Below, piece after piece: positions 24,166-35,377 of a stretch of DNA of 64,000 nucleotides. Under the pieces are notes generated by a model. It ran no database searches, had not been told where the DNA came from, and saw nothing but the letters and a program-made list of their open reading frames with translations. Position 1 is the stretch's first letter, and every line of letters begins with the position of its first letter. The translations under genes and the position numbers were made by a program. The stretch comes from Codonopsis lanceolata. Its lineage: Eukaryota; Streptophyta; Magnoliopsida; Asterales; Campanulaceae. The stretch spans positions 101,407,002 to 101,471,001 of the forward strand of contig CM028381.1 of NCBI GenBank assembly GCA_013146195.2, read 5' to 3'.

Positions 24166-25293
24166 AGATAATATTATATTATAAAACAGCTAGGTTCGCA
24201 TATGTGCAATTGACTAAGGCTGTTAAGAGGATGAAATTAAATTATCTTAAAAAAATTAGCAGTTGAGATTCACCCACATTCATATGTGTGAGTAGTTATC
24301 CATTTTTAACTCCCTATTTTTTATTTCACTATTACAAGTTACCCCATAGAATTAATATTATAAATAGTCACCATTTTTTCTCCTCGCTGTATTTTATCTT
24401 CACATTACAAAATTGCATCATGCGATTAAGCTTCTAAACAGTCACCCCTTATAAAACATCAATCCATCAACTATCATTTGAAACAATGTACCCCTCAACG
24501 GTAATATTTTTTTAAATCGCAAGAGGTCAGGATTTATTTTTTTACTAACATCCTACGACTGTGATTTATTTAGGTTTTCAAGCATGTGAACATCAGTTAT
24601 TCATCTCATATATTACGATTTTACAGTTATTATTTTACGGTTTTACAGTTATCTTTGTCGCACATATCCAATTGACTATGACTATTCAGTGGTCATGATT
24701 TATTTTTTTTACTAACATCATACCTAGATTTTTTTTTAAAAAAAAATAATCAATTTATTTTTTTCCAGCCTGTTTTTTTTTGTCCGGCCTATATTTATTG
24801 TTTACAAATATTTAGTTTATAGTTTCTTAATTGATTGTTATCGTAATCAACTGAATTTCAATTTAATTTTTGTCCAATTTAGATTTGATTTAAAAAAAAA
24901 ATTGTTCGTAAGTTTTGTAATTTTAAATATTTGTATTTTAATTTCTTTCTTTTTTAATTTTTTTGCTAAGCTTCCCTTATTGGTCTGAAATCTTTGTAAT
25001 TTCGATTTCGAAATAGTATTTTGTTAGTTTACTCTGTCTCATTCAATTTACTTTATGGTTTTTGTTTGCTGAGATTTTTATATTTAACTTTATTTTAATT
25101 AACATGTGTATGGTTGGTATGTGCGAGAGAGTGAGTGTTTTTTGATGCTTAATTATACTCTTTTTAGATAAATTACATAATTTCTTTAATTTTTGGGATA
25201 TCTTCCTTTATTAATTTCTTCACATCATGCTCGCTTCATACATTGATTACATCCATACTGACACCGTGCCATAGGCACGGATACGAAATCTAG
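24166..25293 (+). mobile_element. Non-autonomous Helitron 3
   Basis: The 5' part (TATTATATTATAAAACAGCT) and first 300 bases match Helitron 2. The 3' end is a clean hairpin CCGTGCC ATA GGCACGG followed by ATACGAAATCTAG and a T. No coding region was found. The exact 5' TC is not certain. Confidence 0.6.
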
Positions 25294-25366
25294 TATATAT
25301 ATATAAAGCCAAGGTAGCCTAAAAATAGCAAAATCCCTCCAAAATTTGTCTTCCTAAAATAGAAAG

Positions 25367-25368
<2 letters not shown>

Positions 25369-25457
<89 letters not shown>
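25369..25457. repeat. Compound (AC)n(AT)n microsatellite
   Basis: About 20 AC units run directly into about 24 AT units. Confidence 0.92.
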
Positions 25458-25458
<1 letters not shown>

Positions 25459-26174
25459 CAACCGTGATTTTCCCGCCAAAATATTTTCCATAAATATAAA
25501 CACAAATATAAATTGGAAGTTGAAACACTTTGTTTTATTACATTTTTCTTAATTTTATACTAAACATTTAATTAACATGACATTGGAAATTGAAACACTT
25601 TGTTTTGTTACATTTTTTATATATAATGACAAATGTAATTAGCACATCCATATATAGCAAGATCCCTTAAAAATGCACTTACCAAAAATAGGAAGATATA
25701 TATAATGAAAAATATAATATGCTTATCTCAAGATTGCTAGATAACTGCCGTAACTAATTACAAAATAATGATTATATTTATATATAAACACATATACAAG
25801 TATTGATAAGTAAATAAAAAACATAAAAAACCATTAAAAAATTAAATACCATAAATCTAAGAGGCAATGACTTTTTTCTTTTTACCAATATGCATAGGAA
25901 ACAAGAATAACAATTTAAAAGCTTGTTATACTATAAGATCTTCATATATTGGTATTATTTTACTTGTGAGTTTTGTTAAGACAAATTCTATCCATAGAAG
26001 CTAAATAACAAGTACATAGTGAAATATAATTTGATGAACAATTATGAATCATTAAAGTCCGACATGTCTAATTTTATATTCAACAAACATTACTTACTCA
26101 GCCATAAATGCTATGTGACCACTTTTATTACGTATAACCAAGTAATTTCACCGGCAAAATTAGTAGCATCAACC
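25458..26174. other. AT-rich spacer
   Basis: Only short direct repeats are visible (TTGAAACACTTTGTTTT twice, near 25522 and 25590). I see no gene. Confidence 0.5.
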
Positions 26175-26400
26175 AACGAGCTCTAGCTCGGTGCTTCACT
26201 CAACGGATGGATCGGATGTTCAAGCATCGCTAGAGACAACGTTGTTGTTCAATAGAAAGGTCCAAGCGACATCCAAACAAACATGTAGCTGCTCGCTTAT
26301 CTTAACGGAGAGGTCGAGTGTTCAAGCCCCACCAGAAGCACCCTGGTGCATCACTACTCTCAACCGAGAGAGGCACCATTTGTTCTAGTCACACCAAAGG
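26175..26400 (+). mobile_element. tRNA-like tandem units, probable SINE relic
   Basis: Two successive units each look like a tRNA head: AGCTCTAGCTCGGTGCTTCA...GGATGTTCAAGC, then GCTGCTCGCTTATCTTAACG...GAGTGTTCAAGCCCC. GTGTTCAAGCCCC is a good B box. No full cloverleaf was found. An AAAAAAA run follows near 26489. Confidence 0.35.
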
Positions 26401-27476
26401 CATCATATATCGATAATTGTAGCCTTTCAACGCATTAAAATATTAAAAAGTAAGGGTTGGAGTAAGGTCTATGTCCCCTCCAACCTTTAAAAAAAAGTAG
26501 TAGCAACAGTTATGGCATGTTGGATGAATGGAATTTTAAAGATCAATATGATCCTGGTGAGAGGTGACAACATCATTATTACCGGATTCCATTTTCGCCA
26601 TTGACATTGTAGAAAAGCGAGGATGAATATGAGCAAGTAAATCGTAGTCTAATTGCTCTGGGAACATGTACAATGACTCTAGAGGGGTGTGATTATGTAT
26701 ATGGGCAAGTAGCCGAGTATCATACTCTGTGAAATGTATAATGAATTAAGAGCAATCATAGTTTAAATGTTTATTTCATAGTTTATTGAATTGAGCTTAA
26801 ATATTTGTATATACAGTGGTAATAATTAAGTACATATATTATCAGTGTCACCTCATTTAGGTGACACTATTAATGAAAGAGCTTTTGAGTCGGAAATATT
26901 TTGGTCATTTCGGGGGAGGGATGATCATAGGAAGTATGTAATTTGAGTCGTTTTTCTTTGGTTTATCGTCATTTGAATTTGTTGTGCAATTTTTATTATC
27001 TAACAAATATATATTCGTTTAAAGATGTATTCTAATATATATATATATATATATTTCATTCATGTAATAAACAATAATTAAATTCACTTATATTTTTATC
27101 CTTACATTTTAATTATGTGTTTAATTTTCATAACACACTAACTAAAAGATAAAAAAATTATATTAATATTGATTAATACAAATTACGTGCATTTTGTTAT
27201 GTGATGATAGTAGTAGTAATTGTACATATTTAATCATAGTGATCGTAGTAGTAATCGCACATATTTAATGACAAATGTTGTATTTAAAAAAATATTCTAA
27301 GATTTATAAAATATTTTATTTATTTATTGTATTTTCTATTAATAAGTTTACCTTTTCTTAATTGATGTGTTATAATAATTTCAGTTATGTACATCGAACT
27401 CACAATATTTACGTTACAATTATTTGTTTATTTAATTTATTATCGTTAAAGTTTTTAATCATGATATTAGTTTTAC

Positions 27477-27480
<4 letters not shown>
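26401..27480. other. AT-rich spacer
   Basis: No coding exon was recognised. An AT run lies at about 27036-27053. A 'CATATTTAAT' block with GATCGTAGTAGTAATCG is repeated near 27225 and 27260. Confidence 0.4.

Positions 27481-27518
<38 letters not shown>
27481..27518. repeat. (AT)n microsatellite
   Basis: Nineteen AT units. Confidence 0.9.
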
Positions 27519-27520
<2 letters not shown>

Positions 27521-27641
27521 CAACAACTCTCTTTAATTTATTCTTTTAATTTTGGGGGTCATGCATTGAAAACATAAATTAATTGATTATACATTAATTG
27601 ATTCAATAGTGCTAGGTTTACCACTAATTCTACCACTATTG

Positions 27642-27718
27642 TTACCACTAAGCATTAGTGAAGGACAATGTTGTCTTTCACTAAAACACATTTTGTCTTC
27701 TCCAGGGCTTAGTGGTAA
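27642..27718. other. Double inverted repeat
   Basis: GTTACCACTAAGC on the left pairs with GCTTAGTGGTAAC on the right. Within it TTAGTGAA pairs with TTCACTAA across an ACAATGTTGT core. It may be a MITE remnant. Confidence 0.45.
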
Positions 27719-27814
27719 CAATAATTAATATATGAAAATCAAATACTCTCTTGAAAGATGAAAACCAAATATTGTCTTGGAATATGAACAAACCTCTAAT
27801 GAATTGAAAACACA

Positions 27815-28950
27815 GCTAACAAAATATTTCAACACTATCAAGATCTTAATTTTATTATTCATTTTACAGGTTATAAATAGAGATCATATTTTTTTTTATA
27901 ATATTCTACACGTTAAGAAATTTGTTGTCTTGTAGAATATAAAATATGATGAACTTAAATAACCGGCTTCTGCAAGATATATTATAAAAAAATATACTTT
28001 TACTTTTATATAAAATCAAGAGTCCCAACAAAAGTGTGTTTTTTTATTCAAATATTCGAAACAGAAAAAAATAAAATTACAAACCATTATTTAATTTCAA
28101 TCGAGCATGTAGGTTAAACAAAAAAAAAAACCTTGAACATTAACCAACAAACCAAATTTCATCAAATCCAAACTTCATTTTTTTGTAAAAATATTGTTGT
28201 TTGTTCGATTTTTAATGCTCAATCCCTCGAATCTAATCATTATTGTATTTAAAAAATCAACTAATATTTTATTGTAATTTTTTTACCAACTAACCATTAA
28301 AAGACTTGGACATCACATTGCAGGAGCTAAAATTTGAATGTAAGTAATGTTGGAGACAAAATATCAAAAGAATGTCATTGTTTCCATCAGTAAAAACAAG
28401 AACATCACATCTAGATGACAAGAAAATTACAAAAAAAACTAGATCACGAAAATATAATTAATATCGAAATACTACTTAACAGATCTAAATCACCACCATT
28501 ATTGTTGAAACAACTTATTAACATATTTGAAACAAAAGTGCACATCTAATGAAATGGACAAAAAGTAAAAGCAATGCATTGACAAATCTATAAAAATATA
28601 AAGAAATATAAATAGAAATATATTTTTCCATCTCTATCGGACCTGTTGAAAAAATATTTTAAAACCATCAATATCTTAGTTTTATTGTTCATTTTACATA
28701 ATAAATCGAAATCAATTTTTTAAATAATATTTTATACGTTAAAATTTTATGGTCTTATAGAAGATAAAATATAATGAACTTAAACAATCGGCTTCAGCCA
28801 ACATGTATTCTAAAAAAACTATATTTTTATTTTTATGTAAAAGTAAGATAGTCCCTACAAAAGTGTATTTATTAAAATATTAAAACATGGAAAAAAAGTA
28901 ACAAACTATTACTTATAACTTCAACCAGAGCAAACATGTAGGTCAAAAAA
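27815..28950. repeat. Diverged direct repeats of about 300 bp
   Basis: 27815-28120 and 28640-28950 share the same order of blocks, including TTTATTGTTCATTTTAC-like, ATAAAATATAATGAACTTAA, CGGCTTC, and AACATGTAGGT near the end. Identity is roughly 75%. No LTR-type TG...CA ends were seen. Confidence 0.55.
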
Positions 28951-29280
28951 AAGTTAAGGTCAATCATTGATACTATCATATGCAATAATGATTAACACTA
29001 GTTAAGGACAATCATTATCGCATATATGACACTTCCTGAAGTATGGTTCAAAGCAGATCATGATTTTTAGGTTAACAAATCGTTCTGGTTTAAAAATATT
29101 AATTGATATGAGATAAATAAAGAAAACCAACAAAATAACACAACAAATGTTGTGTATAATGAATTCAAAGTCTATCATATTACCGATACAATGATGTATT
29201 TCTATTCAGGTAGTTGCAATTCATTCTTTTAATTTTATTTATTGTATTTATTTTACTTTAATAAAATTTAATTAAAAATA

Positions 29281-29318
29281 TATATTTATGTGCGTTAAAC
29301 GCACGGATGTAAAACTAA
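29281..29318 (+). mobile_element. Helitron 3' terminus (second family)
   Basis: A GTGCGTT-A-AACGCAC hairpin is followed by GGATGTAAAACTAA and then T, the CTRR|T end of Helitrons. The matching 5' end was not identified; the 28-29 kb repeats may be part of the body. Confidence 0.55.
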
Positions 29319-29622
29319 TTTTACCAAATGCTTCTTCTAGATAATGAGTAATGTAAAAGTCCACGTTGGCTCATAACTTTTTGTGGTGTAACATATCTTT
29401 GGGGTAAAAATTTACTCTTGGTTTGTTAGGGCAAGTCTAATGGTAGGGGTCAAAACCAAATTTTGATACATATATATAAGAGTATTAGGTCATTCAATAG
29501 TTAAAGTAAAATGTATCAAAGTTATGGTTGGACTTGTCCTTATGAATTGTTTTTAGGTCTCGAAAACTATAAATTTGGTAGGTGAGTATGCCCAATATGA
29601 AAAGTAAGTGCAAAAATAAATA

Positions 29623-29805
29623 CTCCATCTGTTTCGGGCAAAGAGTCCCCGTCTGAATACTATTTTTTTTATATAAAGAAAATGACATTTTTAGTGGTTC
29701 ATTAGTAATAAAATGACACTTTTATGCTTTAATTTTTGAAAATTGACACTTTAAGTGAAATATCCAAAAATAAAATAGTTAACTATTTACTCGGAACAAA
29801 TGTAT
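29623..29805. mobile_element. Stowaway-like MITE (family B)
   Basis: A 183-bp element between TA dinucleotides. The left end is CTCCATCTGTTTCGGGC and the inverse right end is ATACATTTGTTCCGAG. It is homologous to 23925-24104 in the opposite orientation. Confidence 0.7.
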
Positions 29806-30110
29806 TATATGAGAAGTGTATAGTTTGAGACTCCAAATGGGTCATCCAAGATAAGAATATAACAACTCTCTAATTTGGACAAAAATGAGTACAAAATTAG
29901 CCGAATTACATAAACACCAAAAAAAAAACCTCTTTGTAACGGAAAACCATTCTAATTTAAGCACGACACACTAATCCTCTAATTTAAGATAGTCTATGAT
30001 AAACACAAGTGTTTTCAATGTTCATATGTTTTGCTCATCTATCAGCATTCAACAACAACAAGCAAAATAAATTTGTAGTTTTTTTTATGACAAAGCATTT
30101 GTAAACTAAA

Positions 30111-30811
30111 CTATTTTGAGTTGAAGCAAGGTGATCGCCCTTGTAAGCAAATTAAGTCCCATTTTTTGAAGCTTGATATTGTGTCCTCATTCTCTTGTGA
30201 AGGATAACGTGGATGGAACCTTGCGAAAGAACAAACACAAACGAAGAAATTATTCATATTAAATCCAAGTAATTGTAGATGGTGTATACGAAAGAACAAA
30301 AAAAAGAAGGAACATACTATGTCACCACCCAGATCCAATGCTGCAAACAATGGAATATCGAAGAGTTCGGCTTCATCTTCAATGCAACCACCATATCCCG
30401 AGTTGTTAGTGCTGTGCTGTCTTCGTTCTTCTATGTTGGAAACAAGGAAAGACAATTTCTTTAGGTCGTTAGCTAGTAAATCAACATATAGGAAACTAAA
30501 CGTGTATTATGGATTTCTCAGTTTTGAGAAAATAAGGAAGTTTGATTGATTGCATCATGATATTATTACTACGAACTCGAGCTTGTAATATCATGACCCA
30601 TTTATAAATACTGATTTATATTAAACCAATAGTAAATATTTAAAAAGACAAGTGCAGAGGATCAAGTATACCTTCCAATGTCCGGTTGTATTGGAGTTTG
30701 TGACCTTCATTTCTTGTTGTAAGAAAAGCTGCTTCAACCTCAGCACTCGGAAATGGGTGAATATAAACATCTTTCCAGCCATTACAACATTCTTCACAAA
30801 AATCCTGGAAC
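30111..30811 (-). pseudogene. Orphan exons of an unrecognised gene
   Basis: An exon entered through CCATTAGTTCCAG at about 30811 reads DFCEECCNGWKDVYIHPFPS, then AEVEAAFLTTRNEGHKL and ends YNRTLE at a GTATAC donor (about 30673). The next exon is entered through CAACATAG (about 30448) in matching phase. It reads EERRQHSTNNSGYGGCIEDE, then AELFDIPLFAALDLG and ends at a GTGGTGACATAG donor (about 30315). A third coding-like piece (RYPSQENEDTISSFKKWDL) lies at 30111-30230. The phases of the first two exons agree. I do not recognise the family. With no start and no further exons it may be a captured or broken fragment, or part of a real gene I cannot complete. Confidence 0.4.
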
Positions 30812-31311
30812 TAATGGAATTAAAGCAAAGTCAAACAACTTCAAATGTCTCGTCAATTGTTCCACAAGCACATTTCAATTCAAGATGATGCCTAGGCCAC
30901 ACACACACATGTGATACAACATGAAGATATGTACCAATCTATGATACTTTCCACAAACAGGTGTCTATGTAGTGTCTTGGTAGAAGGTCATCTATTTGCA
31001 AGATTCATTTGAGTAGCTAAACCAAAATACAGATAAAGAATGACCCTTACATCTATCATGAATTATCATTATAAAAAGCTTAATCTAGGTTTACAAATAA
31101 CATTTACTCGGTCTTTTACGAAAGCATTGGTAGCTAAATCGGGGTGCATATGATACCATTTGTCAATTGTCATATATTTCATCTTTAAAGTTTAAACAGG
31201 TAACACCAATATATTAGGTGGTGCTACCAACCTTCTTATTTGGCCTAAAAATCCCCATATGTGAAATCACGTACATGCATATCTCTTAATTTTTTCCTAG
31301 TAGTAAGTAGC

Positions 31312-31560
31312 ACTCCTTCGTTTTTAAAATATTATTTGGGTTGATCCGGCATACCGTTTAATAAAAATGAATTTACTGAATTATAAATATTGGTAAAATG
31401 TGTGATTTTCTTTAATACTATTGGATATGTGGTCATAATTAAAGTATGTAGAAAAAAATAAAGGTAAAGTGGTAAAAGTGTTTTCTTAAAAATGAAAGTT
31501 TTGAAAGATAACAACTATTTAAGAACTGACAAAAAACGATAGACAATAATTTGAAAACAT
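31312..31560. mobile_element. Degenerate Stowaway-like MITE (family A)
   Basis: It has the family A core (GTGGTCATAATTAAAGTATG, AAAGGTAAAGTGGTAAAAGT) and decayed ends CTCCTTCGTTTTTAAAATA and GACAATAATTTGAAAACA. Confidence 0.55.
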
Positions 31561-31809
31561 ATTTTGATCCTTGGGCGTGCTTCAAGGGACTTTAGATCTA
31601 TGGTACGACCGATTAATTGTACTCTCCTCTAACAGTAATCAGAGGGAGATTTTGATTTGGAAGAATAGTCGTATCCAAAAATCTTAGATTCATGACTGGT
31701 AAAAAAATATCATCGTTAAGGTAAATACATTATGTTCAACCTATTAGCTAATAGACGTTATCCGATATATATAAAAGTATAAAACAAGCCACATACCTTT
31801 TTTTGATAA

Positions 31810-31850
31810 CTAGCCTTACATCCGTACGTTAAACGCACAAGTATAAATCT
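31810..31850 (-). mobile_element. Helitron 3' terminus, minus strand
   Basis: Read on the minus strand: GTGCGTTTAACGTAC hairpin, GGATGTAAGG, then CTAG followed by T. The same family as 29281-29318, in inverse orientation; the preceding TTTAATTAAAAA stretch also matches. The body extends to higher coordinates, but its 5' end is unknown. Confidence 0.5.
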
Positions 31851-32281
31851 TTTTAATTAAATTATACTAAAATAAAATAAAGATTATAAACAAAATTAAA
31901 AAATATAGAAAAAACATTATGAATGGAATAACCTACTAAAAAAAATATGATTTTTAAATTAGAGACTTGTATATTCAAGAACTTTTTTTTTTTCAAGAAC
32001 TAAGAAAACCAAGTTAAATTTTTTTGGTTATAAAAATTTCTGATGTGATGAAATAGATAAATATTTTAGATATTTATCGTCTTTCTATAAATTTTATTAG
32101 TTATGTCAATATATTGTAATAAATCATGAGTAATTCTAATATACTTGATTTTTTTTAGTACAATAGTTTTTGAAATATTTTTACAAATATATAAATTACC
32201 ATAGTCATGTTTACTTGAGAGTTGTGTACTTAATTAATTCGATTTGTGTTCTCAATGCCTGCTACCTATTCTATAGTAGTA

Positions 32282-32522
32282 CTCCCTCTGTTCCACCCAA
32301 GAAGTCCACATCTGAAAAGTCTAATTATTAAGAGATATATTTATGCTATTAAAGTTAGTCATAATTACAAGAATAATTAAGCAAAAACAATATACTTACA
32401 ATATAAGTGAATGGTAAAAATGAGATGTTATAGAAATTGTAAGCATAATTTTTAAAAGTAGACTTCGTAGAGTGAAACATCCCAAAATAATATAGTGCAC
32501 TATTTACATTGAACGAATGGAG
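32282..32522. mobile_element. Stowaway-like MITE (family C)
   Basis: A 241-bp element with TA at 32280-32281 and 32523-32524. The ends are CTCCCTCTGTTCCACCC and, inverted, CTCCATTCGTTCAATG. Homologous to 52458-52977. Confidence 0.75.
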
Positions 32523-32933
32523 TAATACTTATTAAAGATGACTTTTCTTTTTTGAAAAATACATTTTGACGGGATTTTACCTGTTTTAGACTACACAACT
32601 TATATAGGACTAGTTATAGAGTTTGTGCTCCACACAGGTTCTTTTCGTAATAATACTATTATAATTTTAAAATGTGACATATATTTCTTATTTTGATAAT
32701 AGTAGTAGTGTAATTTTTAAATTTTTAGGTATTATGATTAAAATGTTGGAATATAAAACCAACATCATTTTATAACCAATGTGGAATATATATATTCTAT
32801 TGGTAATAATAATGGAAGTCTGCTATCTAATATAAGATATATCTATGCTATTAATAATAATAGTAAAGTCTTTTATTTTAACACTTTTGAAAGATACATC
32901 GATTATATTAATAAGATTAACTTTCCTATAAGA

Positions 32934-33053
32934 CCGTCTTACTGATCTTAATTCGTAAGACGGAGCTCCACTATTTCACAGCTTAACCCACCAACACACG
33001 GTGGGTCGGGTGAATAAGATCCGTCTTACAAAAATTATACGTAAGACCGTCTT
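32934..33053. mobile_element. Small MITE with GTAAGACGG ends
   Basis: The left end TAAGACCGTCTTAC...TTCGTAAGACGGA and the inverse right end TAAGACGGTCTTAC...TTTGTAAGACGGA form about 35-bp TIRs. Each contains the palindrome GTAAGACGGTCTTAC or a one-base variant. Confidence 0.6.
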
Positions 33054-33170
33054 ACACAAGTTTTTGCCTATTAATAATAATAGTAGAAGTCTTTTATTTT
33101 AAAAAACGTTTGAAACTAACATCATTTTCTAACGAATGTGGAATACATCTATTCTATTAATAATAATAAT

Positions 33171-34577
33171 GGATAAGTATACCATTAGTCCCTGAACTTT
33201 GATCGAACCCATCATCAGTCCCCAATTTCAAAAAGTTTCACCACTGACCCAAGTAGACCTTTTTTGCTCATCGGAGGATCCTAACCCTAATGTCGTTTGT
33301 TTATTTCCGTTAAGTGAACATGTGTCACTCACATGCACAAAATAAGGGGGTTATGTATAACATCATCAAAATAAGGGGGCAAAGTGAATATAAACCAATT
33401 CAGCTTACCTCTCTTCTAGCAAATCACTCATTCTCACTCCACAACAAAATCCTTGTAGTGAGGAGATGCAAGAAAATGAATGGTAAGCGTAGACAAATCG
33501 AGGTCTTTGTAAGCAACAAACTCGTTGATGTATAAATCAAAGTACAACTAATTAAGCGATTGGCTAACTATGTCACAAAAATGCAAGCGAACAAAATGAG
33601 GAACACTCCTGAACCCCACCGGAAAATCCCATGTAATATTGAACATATAATTCTCTATCAAGTTATTCCTATTCATCTATTGTGCAAACATGTAAACATT
33701 ATCAAGAGCAATTTCTTTGCTAGCACCACCCTTCTGATAATTCGGAACACGTGAAGTGACTGCTCTCTTTGCAGCGGGTTTCAACACTAAATATCCCTCA
33801 TTAGGGACCCAAGTTCTCCATAAAGTGTCATTGAAAGGTGTCAGTTTTGAACATCCAACATTGATTCTATGAATAGTTTCAAAAATTTGTGAAGGGAGAT
33901 TCTTGAACTCTTAAATTCCATTCGAGCTAATTAATTCAGCTCCGTTGAGGATGAGATCACGGGGAGCTGATAATACTTCAATTGCATTAACAAATCCGAA
34001 ATTGAATTCATCAATAGGGATAAAGACTAATTCAAACTATACCTTATCTATCATCAACAAAAAAAATTTAATCACAGTGAATCCACCACCGAAATAGCTC
34101 AAAAGCAAGAACCCATTACCGGATACACTAAAATTAGCATCGTTAAGATTGTAATCGGGGGAACTAAACGGAGAGAAATGTAAGCGTACCAAGTGGGTCC
34201 CACTGGTCTTGATATTAAACGCGTACCTAGAAACACCAGTGAAAACCCTGGCAGTGGAATAAAGCAGAGATGAATTTGAAGACGTATTCGAGTTTCTAGT
34301 TAGTGAGAGGGAGTGATTTGCTAGAAGCCTAGAAGAGAGGTAAGCTGAATTGGTTTATATTCCCTTTGCCCCTTTATTTTGATGATGTTATACATAACCT
34401 CTTATTTTGTGCATGTGAGTGACACGTGTTCACTTAACGGAAATAAACAAACGACGTTAGGGCTAGGGACCTCTTATGAGCAAAAAATCCCTACTTGGGT
34501 CAGTGGTGAAACTTTTTGAAGTTATGGGACTGATGATGGGTTCGGTCAAAGTTCATGGACTAATGGTATACTTATCC
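33171..34577. mobile_element. Pack-MULE with captured CrRLK1L fragment
   Basis: The ends are inverted repeats of about 260 bp (33171-33428 and 34310-34577), starting GGATAAGTATACCATTAGTC on both strands. They share ACCCATCATCAGTCCC, TTTCCGTTAAGTGAACA and AATTCAGCTTACCTCTCTTC. The 1407-bp element sits between TAATAATAA-type flanks on both sides, which fits a 9-bp duplication, but the register is ambiguous in this simple sequence. The interior is a host gene fragment rather than a transposase, so it is non-autonomous. TIR identity is above 90%, so it is fairly recent. Confidence 0.85.
33690..34290 (-). pseudogene. Captured malectin-like ectodomain fragment of a CrRLK1L receptor kinase
   Basis: The minus strand reads STARVFTGVSRYAFNIKTSG, THLVRLHFSPFSSPDYNLND, ANFSVSGNGFLLLSYF, then after a stop VFIPIDEFNFGFVNAIEVLS, APRDLILNGAEL, and after a second stop IHRINVGCSKLTPFNDTLWR, TWVPNEGYL and KEIALDNVYMFAQ. 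This is the order of the two malectin-like domains in THESEUS/FERONIA-type kinases, which sense cell-wall state and RALF peptides. Only the ectodomain is present; the signal peptide, membrane helix and kinase are missing. Two in-frame stops exclude a normal product. It fills the space between the TIRs of the Pack-MULE. Confidence 0.82.
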
Positions 34578-35270
34578 CTAATAATAATAAAAGTCTTTTA
34601 TCTTAAAACTTTTGAAACCAACATTATTTTCTATCAATGTGAGATGAATTTCTTATATTGTTAGTAAAAGAATTTTATCTAAAAACTTTTAAACTAAAAT
34701 AATTCTTTATAAAAAATGAGGAAAAAATCATTTTTACTGATAAGATTTTGTCTAAGGACTTTTAAAACCAACATCAATTTCTAGCAATTGTGAACATATA
34801 TATTTTTTGGTTAGTTTAGTAAAAGTCGTTTATTTAAATACTTTTTAAACCAACATTAATTTTTAACCAATGTTTGTTACATCACTTTTATTGTTAATTA
34901 TAGTGGAGCTGCATCTTACATTAGTTATAAATTAATGTTGATTTTTAGAAATTATTAAAGTACTCACATAATACTTGTTGAAAAATTAGTGTTTTTAGTG
35001 AAAGAAACTGTGCAACTTGAGGTACAAATTTCTTTACGTGTCATTTGTTTATTGACAAATGTAATTGTGCAAACGTGTTCTATTCGACGCGAGTATGAAA
35101 ATGATATATTTATTTGTCTAAATCGAGTTTTGGATGAATAAGATATCAATACTTAAAAGTATGATGTTAGAAGCGAGTCATTAAAGTAAAGTACTCACAA
35201 TACCAATACAATAATATTATCCCACATTGATTAAGAAATGATGTTGATATTAAAAGTCCTTTTATATAAA

Positions 35271-35366
35271 ATTTCTACTATTATTAACAATAGAAGAGAT
35301 TATGAGTAAATGATTATTAATTATTAATTATATAAGATTTCCACTATTATTAACAATAGAAGAGAT
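35271..35366. repeat. Short tandem duplication
   Basis: CTATTATTAACAATAGAAGAGA occurs twice about 65 bases apart with similar left flanks (TTT/TTC CACTATTATT). Confidence 0.7.
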
Positions 35367-35377
35367 GTTGATAGTAA

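Larger units (their letters stand above)
32640..34930. repeat. Diverged ~100-bp repeat array (interrupted)
   Basis: At least six imperfect units carry AAGTCTTTTATTTTAAAAC, CTTTTGAAACCAACAT and CTAACCAATGTGGAAT-like words (near 32750, 32870, 33090, 34590, 34760 and 34830). A MITE (32934-33053) and a Pack-MULE (33171-34577) have inserted into the array. Confidence 0.6.
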
